A stretch of DNA of 64,000 nt from Paenibacillus oceani (GCF_014705615.1 NZ_JACXJA010000014.1:124001-188000); one strand, 5' to 3'; positions 8,180 to 17,178 are shown, numbered from the stretch's first letter. A program made the numbers and translations. Notes: generated by a model not told the origin, from the sequence alone.

Positions 8180-10255
8180 ATGCCCCAATCGATACGCATC
8201 GGAAGTCAGCTGTTTATCAATAAAGACGACAGTCCTGAGCGAGTTCGCAGCCTGGTGCGTCTGATGAAGCGCCACGAACTTGAGCTCATTCGGCTGTTCG
8301 TATTTTGGGATCATGTGGAGCCGCGACCCGGGGTATGGGAGTTTGCCAATTACGATGCCTGCTTCGACGAAGCCGACCGGCAACGGATGGGGGTTGTCCC
8401 TACGCTCATGTCCGTAAGTCCGCCCGGATGGATGAAGCTGTCGGGCGGGCCGCAATCGTATGCCGATCTGGATGCGGAACATTATTTCGAACGGAGCGCC
8501 GCTTATATCGACCGGCTTGTGACGAGATACCGGGATCGTCCGAGCCTCGATTCATGGATATTGTGGAACGAGGCCAGTCGCAAAATTTCCCGAAACGACA
8601 ACAGTGTGCGGGCTTTCATCCGGTTTATGCGAGACCGCTACGACGACGACATCAGCCTTGTCAATCGGGCGTACTTTCATCAATTCGGGAGCTTTGAAGA
8701 GCTCGCTTCCTCGGCATTGACCGGTAATCCGAACGCCGCCGAATTTAAAATTTATGCGGAATGGCTTGATTGGCTTCGCTTCTCGGTCGACAATTTGACC
8801 GCGCAGTTGCGGAAGATCCGAGACCGGATTCGGTTGCACGATCCGGACCATCCGATCCATGTCAATCCGCATGCGCTGCAATCGGATCTTCATGCAAGCG
8901 GGCAGTCGATTTGGCGGGAGCGGGAGGTTGTCGATTTTTTGGGCTGCTCGGCCCATCCGGTTCATCATTCGACCCGTTTTCCGGTCGAGCGATGGGGGCA
9001 ATCCGTTGCGTTTTTCGCGGACTTGATGAAGTCGGCTACTCCGGACCCGGACCGCAAATTTTGGGTAACCGAGCTGCAGGGGGGGATGGCGCTGTTTTCC
9101 GGAGGCATCCCGTACAATCCCGGCCGGGAAACGATTCGCCGGTGGATGTGGGAGGGCATCGCTTCGGGCGCCAAGGCGGTCGTATTCTGGAGCTTCAATG
9201 CCCGCAACAACGGCTGGGAAGCCGGAGAATGGGCGATGCTCAACCGGTTGGAGGAGCCGTCCCCGCGGCTCGATGCGGCCCGGGAAGTAAGCGCCTTCTT
9301 GAAGGAGCATGACCCTATTTTTGCCGGGACGTCGCCGGAGCGTGCCGGGGTAACCGTCTACTATTCCGAGAAAACGTGGGCTTTGGGAACGGTGGAAGGG
9401 AAGACGAGCGAAGCGGCTTCGCCCCGCAACCGCAACATGTATGCGGATGCCGCGGCAGGCGCGTATATGTTATTCTCGGACTTGTCGTACGAGGTTGATT
9501 TCATCAACGAAAGCCTGCTGCTGGAGCCCGGAGCGCTTCAGCATACGAAGCTGCTCGTCTTGCCGAATATCGTGTGCATGAGCGAGCGGGAGCTCGAAGT
9601 CGTGCAAGCTTTCACCGAGCGCGGCGGGACGGTTATCGCGGACGGTCTCCCGGCTTGGAAAGATGCCGACGGCCGTCTGGATCAAGGGGCGACGGAGCGG
9701 GCTGAGCGGCTGTTTGGCTGCCGGGTGGAGGATGTCGAGATCGATTCCGGACCGATCGCGTTGTTCGGAGAGTGCGGGAGCCGAACGTTCGACGGCTGGT
9801 TTTATCGGGCGCCTTTGAGAGCCGGGGAGCATAGCCGGGCGATCGCCGCATTCGGGGACGGACGTCCTGCGGCAACCCGGTATGCAGTAGGGGCGGGTTG
9901 CGCCTTGCGGATCGGGACGCTGCTTTTCCAGCACTACTTCGTGTATCAGCCGGAAGCTTCGAAGAAGTGGCTGGGTCATCTGATTGCGGGCGTTGTCCCT
10001 CGCTGCGCAGAGCTGCAAAACGGCGACTGGACATTGCGCTTGCGGCAATTGGAGCACGAGCGCGGCAAAGTGCTCGTACTGATTCATTACGGCGACGAAG
10101 CCGCTTCGGCCCGTATCCGGTTTGATGCGGATGGCATCGTTCGCGACCTGCATGACAAGCGCGACTATCCGGTTGCCGCCGGACAACTGTTGGAGCTGTC
10201 CGTAGGCGAGGCGCCGGTTCGGGTGTATTTCTGGGAGCCGTCCGGGAACTGTTGA
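8180..10255 (+). CDS. Beta-galactosidase, GH42
   Basis: Retaining GH42 glycosidase of 691 residues, expected to hydrolyse beta-galactosides in the cytoplasm as a trimer. The TIM barrel begins with LIRLFVFWDHVEPRPGVWEF. The acid/base Glu131 lies in SWILWNEAS and the nucleophile Glu298 in FWVTELQGG, both at the positions expected for the family. A GATase-like trimerisation domain follows (LVLPNIVCMSERELEVVQAF) and a small beta domain closes the protein. No signal peptide. The ribosome site is AAAAGGAGAAGAG. Length matches the family (650-700). Last gene of the rightward glycan operon; linkage preference cannot be read from sequence. Confidence 0.92.
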   Translation: MPQSIRIGSQLFINKDDSPERVRSLVRLMKRHELELIRLFVFWDHVEPRPGVWEFANYDACFDEADRQRMGVVPTLMSVSPPGWMKLSGGPQSYADLDAEHYFERSAAYIDRLVTRYRDRPSLDSWILWNEASRKISRNDNSVRAFIRFMRDRYDDDISLVNRAYFHQFGSFEELASSALTGNPNAAEFKIYAEWLDWLRFSVDNLTAQLRKIRDRIRLHDPDHPIHVNPHALQSDLHASGQSIWREREVVDFLGCSAHPVHHSTRFPVERWGQSVAFFADLMKSATPDPDRKFWVTELQGGMALFSGGIPYNPGRETIRRWMWEGIASGAKAVVFWSFNARNNGWEAGEWAMLNRLEEPSPRLDAAREVSAFLKEHDPIFAGTSPERAGVTVYYSEKTWALGTVEGKTSEAASPRNRNMYADAAAGAYMLFSDLSYEVDFINESLLLEPGALQHTKLLVLPNIVCMSERELEVVQAFTERGGTVIADGLPAWKDADGRLDQGATERAERLFGCRVEDVEIDSGPIALFGECGSRTFDGWFYRAPLRAGEHSRAIAAFGDGRPAATRYAVGAGCALRIGTLLFQHYFVYQPEASKKWLGHLIAGVVPRCAELQNGDWTLRLRQLEHERGKVLVLIHYGDEAASARIRFDADGIVRDLHDKRDYPVAAGQLLELSVGEAPVRVYFWEPSGNC

Positions 10256-11141
10256 ATGCCTCACAGAGCAGCCTGCGTACGCTCAACAACGCTGAACAGT
10301 CCGGTCATCCGAACCGCTTTATCTCCTTCGCCCTTCCGGGAACTGTCCAGCCTGCGGAACTGGAGAAGCTGCCTTGCCTTACACGAATTCACGACGATAT
10401 GGTAAGCGAGTCGCTGCTCGCGTTCCTCGCAGGCAATCCGTTCATCAACGAGCTTCAAGTGTGCCATTCCGGGAATAGCGAGCTTGATCTTAGCGCTTGC
10501 CGCGTGAACCGTCTTACGATTCGGACCCGCGGGCTGGAACAGCTGACACACTGAACCCGGATTTGGAGGAACTCACGTTAATCGGCCCGTCGTCTCCGAG
10601 TCTCCGTATCGGGATGGCGCAACTGCCCGTTTTCAGCGGTCTAGAGAGGCTGGCTGCATTGCATCTAATCGGTATCGGGGAGCTCGACTTGGCTTCCGTC
10701 GTACACCGCTTCTCTGAGCTGCATGAACTGCGTCTATGGGGCAGGCCCGGCATTTTGACCGGCATGGAGATCTTGTCGGCCCTACCCCAGCTTCGGCGGT
10801 TTAGCACATATGACTTATTCGGATTTACCGGCGAGCAGTTCCCGGGTCCGGACAAGCTGCTGCAGTTGGAATGGCTGTGGATGACCAGCCTGCCAGCGGA
10901 AACGGCTCAGTCGATTAAAGTCCGCTACAAAAACAGGCCGCAGCCAGTCTCGATCTGCACCTGACAGGCCCGAATGGCTGGCTGAAAATCTCGATAACCA
11001 TTCCGGGACTGGGACGGACGCGAGCATGTCTCGGCGGCCAACGCCCGCAAAGCCGCTTCAAACTACAAGAAAACGCTGAAGTCGCTGACGGCTTTGGTCA
11101 AGCAAGCCGAAGAGGGCAGCCTGGCGGCAGAAGCAGATTAG
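10252..11141 (+). pseudogene. Leucine-rich-repeat protein gene broken by several frameshifts
   Basis: The product can be rebuilt only by changing frame at least four times (near 10546, 10950, 10965 and 11003). The pieces are a leucine-rich-repeat body (FINELQVC, PDLEELTLIG, ERLAALHLIG, SELHELRLWG, LEWLWMTSLP) and a C-terminus reading PEWLAENLDN, then PFRDWDGREHVSAANARKA, ending KQAEEGSLAAEAD at the TAG of 11139. The last shift is explained by one missing C in a C-run. No convincing start exists: the frame begins at a TTG overlapping the GH42 stop, so the 5' end is probably lost as well. Function of the intact family is unknown to me. Confidence 0.7.
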
Positions 11142-11224
11142 TGAAATTCTATCGGCTCATTCTATTGATTGCATATCCAAATGGGTAGATTAGTTATAAT
11201 GGTAATTACCCAACAACGTATTAG

Positions 11225-11410
11225 TTTTTTGCAGGAAAATTGGTTGAAAGCCTAACAGGTGGTTATAGTGCCGCGATCCGGCACTATAAGCCTATTTATA
11301 ACCGCTCGCCTAACGGCAATTCTCTCTCTTCTTGGCACCATGACATTTATCCTAGCGCGGCCATGTCTTGGGATGAACAACTCCAGCAAATAAACAAGAT
11401 AAACAAATAG
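11225..11410 (+). pseudogene. Unidentified coding remnant (C-terminal fragment)
   Basis: A 61-codon open frame without start codon, bounded by stops, with protein-like composition: YNRSPNGNSLSSWHHDIYP followed by SAAMSWDEQLQQINKINK. It looks like the C-terminus of a lost gene. I do not recognise the family. A 27-bp perfect hairpin sequence lies inside it. Confidence 0.35.
11263..11289. repeat. Perfect 11-bp inverted repeat
   Basis: TTATAGTGCCG and its complement CGGCACTATAA, separated by 5 bp (CGATC). No T-run follows, so it is not a usual intrinsic terminator; it could be an operator or a recombination scar. Confidence 0.6.
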
Positions 11411-11476
11411 TCACCTAAAGCGGTTATAGAAGTTCGTATTTAAGTTGATAAACAACAAACAGGGAAAATCCTGTCA

Positions 11477-11775
11477 GTGACGACGACGATCGAAGCCGAG
11501 ATTTTGCGCCGTGAAGTCACCGGCTTCAATCCGGTACCGGTCCCGTCGCCAATGCGCTCATGGTGCCTAATACATGCAGTGATCCCGAGCTGGCGCAGTC
11601 GTTCATCCGATCAGTCGTGCGCCTGGACGTGCCGGAGAAAATCAGCCGTACGACCGGGTTTCTGTCGGTTTTGACGCCGATTTACGATCAGATCGAGCCA
11701 GGTACGCTTTTGGATCACCTGCAATGGAAGGATTCAGAATATGCAATTACGAGCCTTAAACCTCCACCAGCGTGA
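11477..11775 (+). pseudogene. Frameshifted remnant of an unknown gene
   Basis: Two frames read as one protein if a single base is lost or gained near 11540: TTIEAEILRREVTGFNPVP, then VANALMVPNTCSDPELAQS, continuing to GTLLDHLQWKDSEYAITSL and a stop at 11775. The join and natural-looking composition argue for a decayed gene. Family not recognised. Confidence 0.45.
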
Positions 11776-12409
11776 CTGGATCGGGACATGACAGCAAAAT
11801 CAGGGAGATTTCTGACTCGGATTAAAATGAAAATTTTCTTTATGGCCGTTCGGGATGCCTTTTCTGTTGTCCCAATCAAAGAAGGGAATAACTAACAAGC
11901 TACATGCGAATCCGGGCAACGTACCAATCACGCCCTTTACGGAGCCAGGTCCTTACATTATCCATGCCATATCTTTCCCAAAGTCGAGCCGAGCTCCTCT
12001 TTGAGATTTTTGAAAACAGGCTTCCCACTCACTATAACAGCAACTAGATTCGCACACACCAGGTTCAAATGGCTTTTGACATTGCTGCGTTTTTACACTC
12101 GCGGCCGGCAACGTGATTAAAAATTAATGGTCATTGAAGCTCCGGTCGGCACAGGTTGATCTATAGGATTAAAGGCTTTAAATCCATAGCCCATTCTGGT
12201 TTAACTCATGAGAAAAATACTTATCCCAAAATAGTAAAATTGTATTTACGTCTACTTAGTTGATGCTTCGTTGAGGTTTCCTTTTCGAAAGCAAGTCCAC
12301 TACACTATGATGCTCCTCTCTCTTATTCCTGTTTCCCAATATCGCAACATTGACCATATATGGGGGTACTTTTATTAGTAGTAGTAGTAATTGAAGAGAG
12401 AGGATATGG
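11776..12409. other. Intergenic, no gene seen
   Basis: More AT-rich than its surroundings, with stops in all frames and no credible start/ribosome-site pair. It lies between the gene remnants and the left end of the IS element and looks like eroded accessory DNA. Confidence 0.6.
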
Positions 12410-12431
12410 TGCTACAAGATGTCAAGACAGT
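12410..12431 (+). repeat. Left terminal inverted repeat of the IS3-type element
   Basis: Starts TGCTACA and ends AGACAGT; pairs with 13779-13800 at 15 of 22 positions. Confidence 0.55.
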
Positions 12432-12607
12432 TTTTTTAGATTTTTAAGGTGTGAAATAATGCACAATGTTTGTTAACATCGCCCCGAAGGGGCAAGCAGT
12501 TAATCTTTCAGAGTTGGGAATTCTGATAGATACTACCAGTGAAGTCGATGTCCACAGGTGGAAGACGTAGCCCAAGCGAAGGCGCGGGAGCCATGTTTTT
12601 TCTTTGA

Positions 12608-13434
12608 TCATTCACATGTGGGTAACAGGATAGCGTCCCGGTTATACATAGTAGCCGGCGTATGGTTTTGCAGAGACTGATGCGGCAGATAGTGATGTGC
12701 AAATGGATGTAGCCTTCCACACCACGTCTCGTCTCTCGCGGACTGTTATAGTCGTTGATGTAGACCTCGTTGTACTTGAGGCTGCGCCAGAAGCGCTCAA
12801 TGACGATGTTGTCCTTTGCACGGCCTTTACCGTCCATACTGATCTGAACCTCGTTTTCTTTCAGCAGATTGATATACTGTGGACTTGTAAAATGGCTGCC
12901 TTGGTCACTGTTGATAACCCCCGGCTTACGCCGCGCCAGTGCCCGTTTCATGGTCTCCAGAACGAATTCGATTTCAAGACTCTGGTCCAACTGCCAGTCT
13001 ACGATGTAGCGGGAATACCAATCCATAATGGCGTATAGGTACATCCAGCCGTGCTTCATCCGGATATACGTGATGTCCACAGTCCACACCTGATCCGGCT
13101 GTGTGATGAGCAGCTTCCGGAGGAGATAAGGATAAATCCGACGCTGCAGATCGCGCTTGCTCAGGTTCGGGCCGGGATAGATGGCCATGAGCCCCATTTC
13201 TCGCATGTAGCGCCGTACGGTATTCTTATGAATTTCATCTCCTTCCCTGTTCATAATCGCGGCAATCTTCCGGTAGCCCAAGAACGAATGCTGCGTGTAA
13301 AGCTCATCAATCCGGTGTTTGAGGCGAATTTCCTCCGGGGAGGGAGGAACCGGCTTGTAGTACAGGCTGGAGCGATTCAGGCTCAGCAGATCGGCTTGAA
13401 CGATGATCGCGTGCTCGGGGCAATCCCATTCCAA
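12608..13434 (-). pseudogene. IS3-family transposase OrfB, frameshifted near its C-terminus
   Basis: Integrase-type DDE transposase. The catalytic Asp residues are in WTVDITYI and NSDQGSHFT, and the Glu region reads KDNIVIERFWRSLKYNEVY. The N-terminal HTH_21-like part (HSFLGYRKIAAIMNREG) is complete. After VEGYIHLH the normal family ending NHYLPHQSLQNHTPATMYN continues in another frame, which a single missing base near 12699 explains, and stops at 12608. Left uncorrected, the frame runs on to 12508 with unrelated residues. In the intact element OrfB is made as an OrfAB fusion through a -1 frameshift. Probably non-functional unless the base is a sequencing error. Confidence 0.8.
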
Positions 13435-13462
13435 AAGGTCGATACGTTCCTCGCGTGATAGG

Positions 13463-13756
13463 TTAGAGGCCAGATTTTTTTTTGAGCCACGACAACTGAC
13501 TGGTCAGCTTTCCAATCTCGGCGTAGAGTTCGTTGATCTGATGTTCATATTCGTTTTTCATTTTCGTGATGCCTTTTCGATCATCGACGAACAATTGCGA
13601 GAGGTTCTGGATCGCTTCTGATTTCCACCGATTGAGGACATTGGTATGAATGCCATGCTCGGAAGCGAGCTGTGAAACTGACTTTTCTTCCTTCAGAATT
13701 TCCAGTACAATACGTGCCTTTTCTTCGGGTGTAAACTTCCTTCTGCTGGTCGTCAT
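13463..13756 (-). CDS. IS3-family transposase OrfA (helix-turn-helix)
   Basis: Small DNA-binding protein of 97 residues that recognises the IS ends. It has the IS3/IS911 HTH pattern: FTPEEKARIVLEILKEEKS, VSQLASEHGIHTNVLNRWK. The C-terminal part is a coiled coil with leucine spacing (EHQINELYAEIGKLTSQLSW) used for oligomerisation. It ends LKKKSGL just after an A9 run where ribosomes could slip -1 into orfB. Start ATG follows AAAGGAGT. Confidence 0.85.
   Translation of the reverse strand: MTTSRRKFTPEEKARIVLEILKEEKSVSQLASEHGIHTNVLNRWKSEAIQNLSQLFVDDRKGITKMKNEYEHQINELYAEIGKLTSQLSWLKKKSGL
13475..13483 (-). promoter_or_regulatory. Programmed -1 frameshift site (A9) between orfA and orfB
   Basis: Nine consecutive A on the minus strand at the end of orfA. 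A -1 slip there leads from LKK into NLASNLSREERIDLLEWDCP, in frame with orfB. This matches the known IS3-family mechanism for making the OrfAB transposase. Confidence 0.65.
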
Positions 13757-13778
13757 ACAACTAAGAAACTCCTTTTTT

Positions 13779-13800
13779 ACTGTCTAGTTTCTATGTAGCA
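13779..13800 (-). repeat. Right terminal inverted repeat of the IS3-type element
   Basis: On the minus strand it starts TGCTACA and ends AGACAGT, matching the left end at 12410-12431. Confidence 0.55.
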
Positions 13801-13822
13801 TTATAGTAGCTGTGAAACTGGA

Positions 13823-14311
13823 ATGACTAAAATCAGCGGAACTTGGGTAATTACGTTTGCATTTATTAGCGTATTGTCAATCGTGATAGGGCTTCTCAAA
13901 ACAAAACACAATGATACCAATAGCGAAAATATACTCCCAAACCCACCAAATCATAGCGGCGCAATACCTTCTATACCCGAAGTCAAGGTGCGTCGGGACG
14001 TTTTTGTGGTACATCAGAGTTTCTACTATTTCGATACAGGAAAAAAGCTAGACCCAGAATTGTTGGGCGAAAAGATTGGTCTTGTCAAACGGATTGGCGT
14101 ATTCGAAAGGGTTGAAAATGTTGACTCTCTGACATTTCAACCGGGATGCCCCATTTACACGATAAAAGATGAGAATTTGAAAGATAAGATCGCATTAGGA
14201 GTTCTTCTCGGAAAAGAAGGATCGGGGCCGATTTCCCACTTTGTTATCTTAGAGAAAGGACCAAGCATCAGTGAAGGATCGATTCATCAGGATGGTAGGT
14301 ATTACCGTTAA
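13823..14311 (+). CDS. Hypothetical membrane-anchored protein
   Basis: 162 residues. One hydrophobic helix near residues 7-25 (VITFAFISVLSIVIGLL) is followed by a Pro/Asn-rich linker and a soluble domain of about 110 residues, so the protein is probably anchored with its C-terminus outside. No family recognised. The start lies only 22 bp from the right end of the IS element and has no good ribosome site, so the insertion may have displaced its promoter or original 5' end. Base composition is more AT-rich than neighbouring genes. A clear terminator follows at 14336. Confidence 0.55.
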   Translation: MTKISGTWVITFAFISVLSIVIGLLKTKHNDTNSENILPNPPNHSGAIPSIPEVKVRRDVFVVHQSFYYFDTGKKLDPELLGEKIGLVKRIGVFERVENVDSLTFQPGCPIYTIKDENLKDKIALGVLLGKEGSGPISHFVILEKGPSISEGSIHQDGRYYR

Positions 14312-14335
14312 CATCTCGACGATATAGATGAGTAA

Positions 14336-14376
14336 GCGTCGCCCCTTTCGATTACAAAGAAAGGCGGCGCTTTTTT
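14336..14376 (+). terminator. Rho-independent terminator
   Basis: GCGTCGCC-CCTTTC pairs with GAAAGG-CGGCGC around a short loop, followed by TTTTTT. It closes the hypothetical gene at 13823. Confidence 0.8.
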
Positions 14377-14618
14377 AATGGGAAGGAAAGCGCTGAAGTC
14401 GCGTGTTGAAGCTATGTCCCAATTTTGGCATGAGCATAGAACTTTGCTCGTACTAATGTCTTGCAGCAAACCTGCCTTTGGGTTAAAGTGGATGAAAACG
14501 CTGGATTATGCAGGGAATGAAGCGGTGATCCAAAGCTTACTCCAATGCTCGTCTGCAGGGTAAAGCAAATCGCAAGGCCAGAGAAAAGCATCCCAAACGA
14601 TCCGGAAGGAGAGCCGTT

Positions 14619-15140
14619 ATGGACCTCATCAACACCGCAAGACTGTGGATCAGACCGTACGAGAAAGAGGAATTTGCCTCCATCCACCGCATACTCAGCG
14701 ATCCGGTTACGATGCAGTTTTGGCCTTCGCCGTTTACGGAGGAGCAGACTTCGGGCTGGATTCGCAGAAGCTTGGACAGTTATGCAGGCTGGGGATTTGG
14801 AAGGGCGGTCATCGAGCTGAAGCAAACGGGCGAAGTGATCGGCGACGGGGGGATCATGAAAGCTGAGCTGGATGGTACGACCGAGAACGATCTCGGATAC
14901 ATCATTTACTCCCCTTATTGGCATCAAGGGTATGGATATGAAGCGGCACAGGCGATATTGGACTACGGTTTCGTCCATCTCGGACTGCACAGAATTTGCT
15001 CCAATATGCCAATCGATCATCACGCCTCGCGGAGAGTGGCCGAGAAGCTAGGGATGACTTTGGAAAAAGAATATATCAACAGCCGAAACCGGAACCTCCG
15101 GACTTATTTGTTCGCGAAAGAGACGGCGGAAAGAGCTTAA
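14619..15140 (+). CDS. GNAT-family N-acetyltransferase (RimJ/RimL type)
   Basis: Acetyl-CoA-dependent N-acetyltransferase of 173 residues, in the group that modifies protein N-termini, amino acids or drugs. It opens with LINTARLWIRPYEKEEFASI, the usual start of RimJ/L-like enzymes. The acetyl-CoA site lies around YSPYWHQGYGYEAAQAILDY, where the Q/GxGxE/A loop is recognisable, followed by LGLHRICSNM and SRRVAEKLGM. GGAAGGAGAG precedes the ATG. It stands alone between a non-coding stretch (14377-14618) and a degraded DUF3024 gene. Substrate cannot be inferred. Confidence 0.85.
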   Translation: MDLINTARLWIRPYEKEEFASIHRILSDPVTMQFWPSPFTEEQTSGWIRRSLDSYAGWGFGRAVIELKQTGEVIGDGGIMKAELDGTTENDLGYIIYSPYWHQGYGYEAAQAILDYGFVHLGLHRICSNMPIDHHASRRVAEKLGMTLEKEYINSRNRNLRTYLFAKETAERA

Positions 15141-15294
15141 CACCAAACCCTTCACCATCGTTTTTTTCATACATATGATCTGCTACAGTTTCGTGTATTC
15201 ATTACTATTCGCATGCAGCAGTAGAAAGGCTTAGTATCGGACTTCTCTCCCCAAATCCCCAGAAATTACTATGGAAAAGTAAAGGTGAACCCAG

Positions 15295-15533
15295 ATGCTG
15301 GACGCGTTTACTAAAAAGAGAATTGAGAACATTTTGGACAGTTACATGGAACAAAAAGTGCCCAAACATGCCAGGGATCAAGTGAAACTCAACTACAAGA
15401 TCCGCGGTGATTCCGTAACGTTGTTCGAGGAAAGGATCGGTGGCATCTTGTCGATGAGATCATTCCAGAAGACGACTTCGAACTCCAATTGCAGGCTGTA
15501 GACCGAAATAATCAAGGATTATTTTGGAAATAG
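15295..15533 (+). pseudogene. DUF3024-like gene with internal deletion and frameshift
   Basis: The first 47 or so codons read as a DUF3024 protein (MLDAFTKKRIENILDSYME, then VKLNYKIRGDSVTLFEER). Right after FEER the frame changes, and the family C-terminus appears in another frame: RWHLVDEIIPEDDFELQL, then QAVDRNNQGLFWK ending at 15533. The central part, normally including the tryptophan-rich segment after FEERP, is missing. A deletion plus frameshift has therefore fused the two ends out of phase. The family's function is unknown. Confidence 0.7.
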
Positions 15534-15546
15534 GGGGGCGCACTTT

Positions 15547-16032
15547 ATGGAGAGCGCTAGAATAGAGCGGATTTGTCAGGAAGAACGCGACTACCACGAA
15601 GCCTGCTACGAGGAGTACAAGCTGTTCGAACCGGGTTCTTGGTTGCATAAGCCGGTTAGAGCGGTCATGGAAACGATGGCTTTGGTGACTTCGTCCGGCG
15701 GCCCCATAACCGTTCTTGACCTTGGCTGCGGAGTCGGCCGTAACAGTATCCCGATCGCAAGCAGGCTGCAAGGTCGGGGCGGAAAAGTCGTATGCGTCGA
15801 TATTTTGCAATCGGCGCTGAACAAGCTGCATGAGTATGGCGAGCACTATGGGGTTCGGGCAAACCTGGACCTCCGGTTGGCGGATCTCGGGGATTTGGCA
15901 AAAACGAGCTCCGTAAACGAAAAGCGAAAGCATGGATCGCCGAAACCGGACATACAAATCAGGCTAAGGGGGATTCCGCTTGGGAGAAGCCAGATTTTAT
16001 TATCAAAACGAACATGCTCCGCGGCCCAATAA
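15547..16032 (+). pseudogene. SAM-dependent methyltransferase, N-terminal fragment
   Basis: The first 115 codons encode a class I methyltransferase with the SAM motif VLDLGCGVGRNSIPIASRL near residue 57 and the acidic end of strand 2 in VVCVDILQSALNKL near residue 79. After ADLGDLAKT the similarity to a methyltransferase ends and the frame runs through unrelated sequence into the start of the next gene (a Nudix homologue from 15980). The catalytic C-terminal half is missing, so a deletion probably joined it to the Nudix gene. GGGGGGCG precedes the ATG. Confidence 0.65.
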
Positions 16033-16452
16033 GCCGACCAGTATCGGAGTAGTCCGATTATCAGACGTGATGACGGTATTTTGCTGGAAAAACGGTCGGA
16101 CAGCGACCGATGGGCGATCATTGGCGGGGGCGTGCAAGAACACGAGTCGCTAACGGATGCGCTACACCGGGAAGTTAAGGAAGAAACGGGCTTAACCGTG
16201 CACGGTGTAAAGCTGTTCGGGACGTTTTCGGACCCTTCCAGAATCGCCGCTTTTCCGGACGGCAATGTGAAACGGATCATAACGATTGCATATGAGGTAG
16301 AAGTCGAGCCTTTCTCGGAAATCGGGTGCAGCGAAGAGTCGAAAGAGGTGCGATTTATACCGGTCGGTCAACTGCATCAACTCCCTATAGCCGAAACCCA
16401 TCTGCCGATCATTCAGTCGATTGTAACGGGGCAAAGCGTTATATTGGAATAA
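15980..16452 (+). pseudogene. Nudix hydrolase with one frameshift
   Basis: A TTG start behind AAGGGGGA gives GEARFYYQNEHAPRPNKP then TSIGVV, typical of the N-terminus of small Nudix enzymes. The frame then breaks near 16056-16065, and the family continues in another frame with RRDDGILLEKRSDSDRWAI and a Nudix box beginning GGGVQEHESLTDALHREV and ending KEETGL. One indel repairs the gene to about 157 residues. It is either recently inactivated or a sequencing error. Likely activity of an intact copy: hydrolysis of a nucleoside diphosphate derivative. Confidence 0.7.
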
Positions 16453-16476
16453 AGGATCACGAGGGAGGGGCGTCCT

Positions 16477-16956
16477 ATGAACGGAATCGACCCGGTCCGG
16501 ATCGTCAGGCTGGCGGCAGGGCTCCAAGTTATCATTTGTTTGTGGCTCCTCATTCTGTTTGGGTTTAACGGGGTTTTGCACCATTTCATAACCTGGGATT
16601 TGTCCGCCGGCCAGCGGCTCCTGTTGCTCAGCTTCGTGTCGGGCGTCGTGCTGGCTGCCGGTTCGGTTGGCGTGTTAAGGGGAAAAAGGTGGGGCTGGTG
16701 GATTTCGGTTACGATGTGCATCTATCTTTCCTTCGTCTCGGTTCAAAACCTGATCCTGCCTGGTCCAGCGATCCGGCCGGGAGTTTCCCTCCTCGTTAGT
16801 TTCAGCTTGCTTATCCTCTTTTTTACTGCAGCGGTTCGAAAAACGTATCGGGTGCATCGGCAGAAGCCCGCTGTTTTGTTGATCGCTTCCACAGGTATTG
16901 GCGGGATGTACAGGATCGCCATGTGGGTCATTTCGAGTAGTATGGTTTCATCCTAA
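16477..16956 (+). CDS. Small integral membrane protein, unknown function
   Basis: 159 residues with four hydrophobic helices (about 12-31, 46-66, 71-92 and 101-120) and a basic C-terminal tail that may carry a further weak helix. No catalytic motif or family recognised. GGGAGGGG precedes the ATG and the gene starts 24 bp after the Nudix pseudogene, so the two may share a transcript. Length and even helix spacing argue for a real gene rather than a chance frame. Confidence 0.6.
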   Translation: MNGIDPVRIVRLAAGLQVIICLWLLILFGFNGVLHHFITWDLSAGQRLLLLSFVSGVVLAAGSVGVLRGKRWGWWISVTMCIYLSFVSVQNLILPGPAIRPGVSLLVSFSLLILFFTAAVRKTYRVHRQKPAVLLIASTGIGGMYRIAMWVISSSMVSS

Positions 16957-17178
16957 TCAAGACCGGCAGGGTACTTCTCTGTCGGCCGGGCGGGAGGACA
17001 AGCCTTATGAGACGGTTCCGGCGGCGGCTGAACAAGATCATGCACTATTTTAAAATAATAACGAAGATGTAAGGGGCCCAGCGCACAAGATGGACATCCG
17101 GGAAATGAAGCACCGCTACTGGTCCGGAACCGGCTGGCGGCGGCGAGACGGAATTTTGCTGTATTCGAGGGAGCTGCT

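Larger units (their letters stand above)
12410..13800 (-). mobile_element. IS3-family insertion sequence, 1391 bp, probably inactive
   Basis: Contains the IS3 gene pair orfA (13463-13756) and orfB (to about 12608), read leftward, with an A9 slippery run at their junction. Candidate ends are imperfect inverted repeats of 22 bp, 15 of 22 matching, both beginning TGCTACA and ending AGACAGT. No matching target-site duplication is visible outside them (TGG on the left, TTA on the right), suggesting age or a deletion after insertion. orfB has an inactivating frameshift. Exact ends are my inference from the repeats. Confidence 0.75.

Noticed and set aside
14378-14563. Short plus-strand frame after the terminator at 14336
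   Set aside because: No ribosome site, its start is inside the terminator tail, and the translation is not protein-like.
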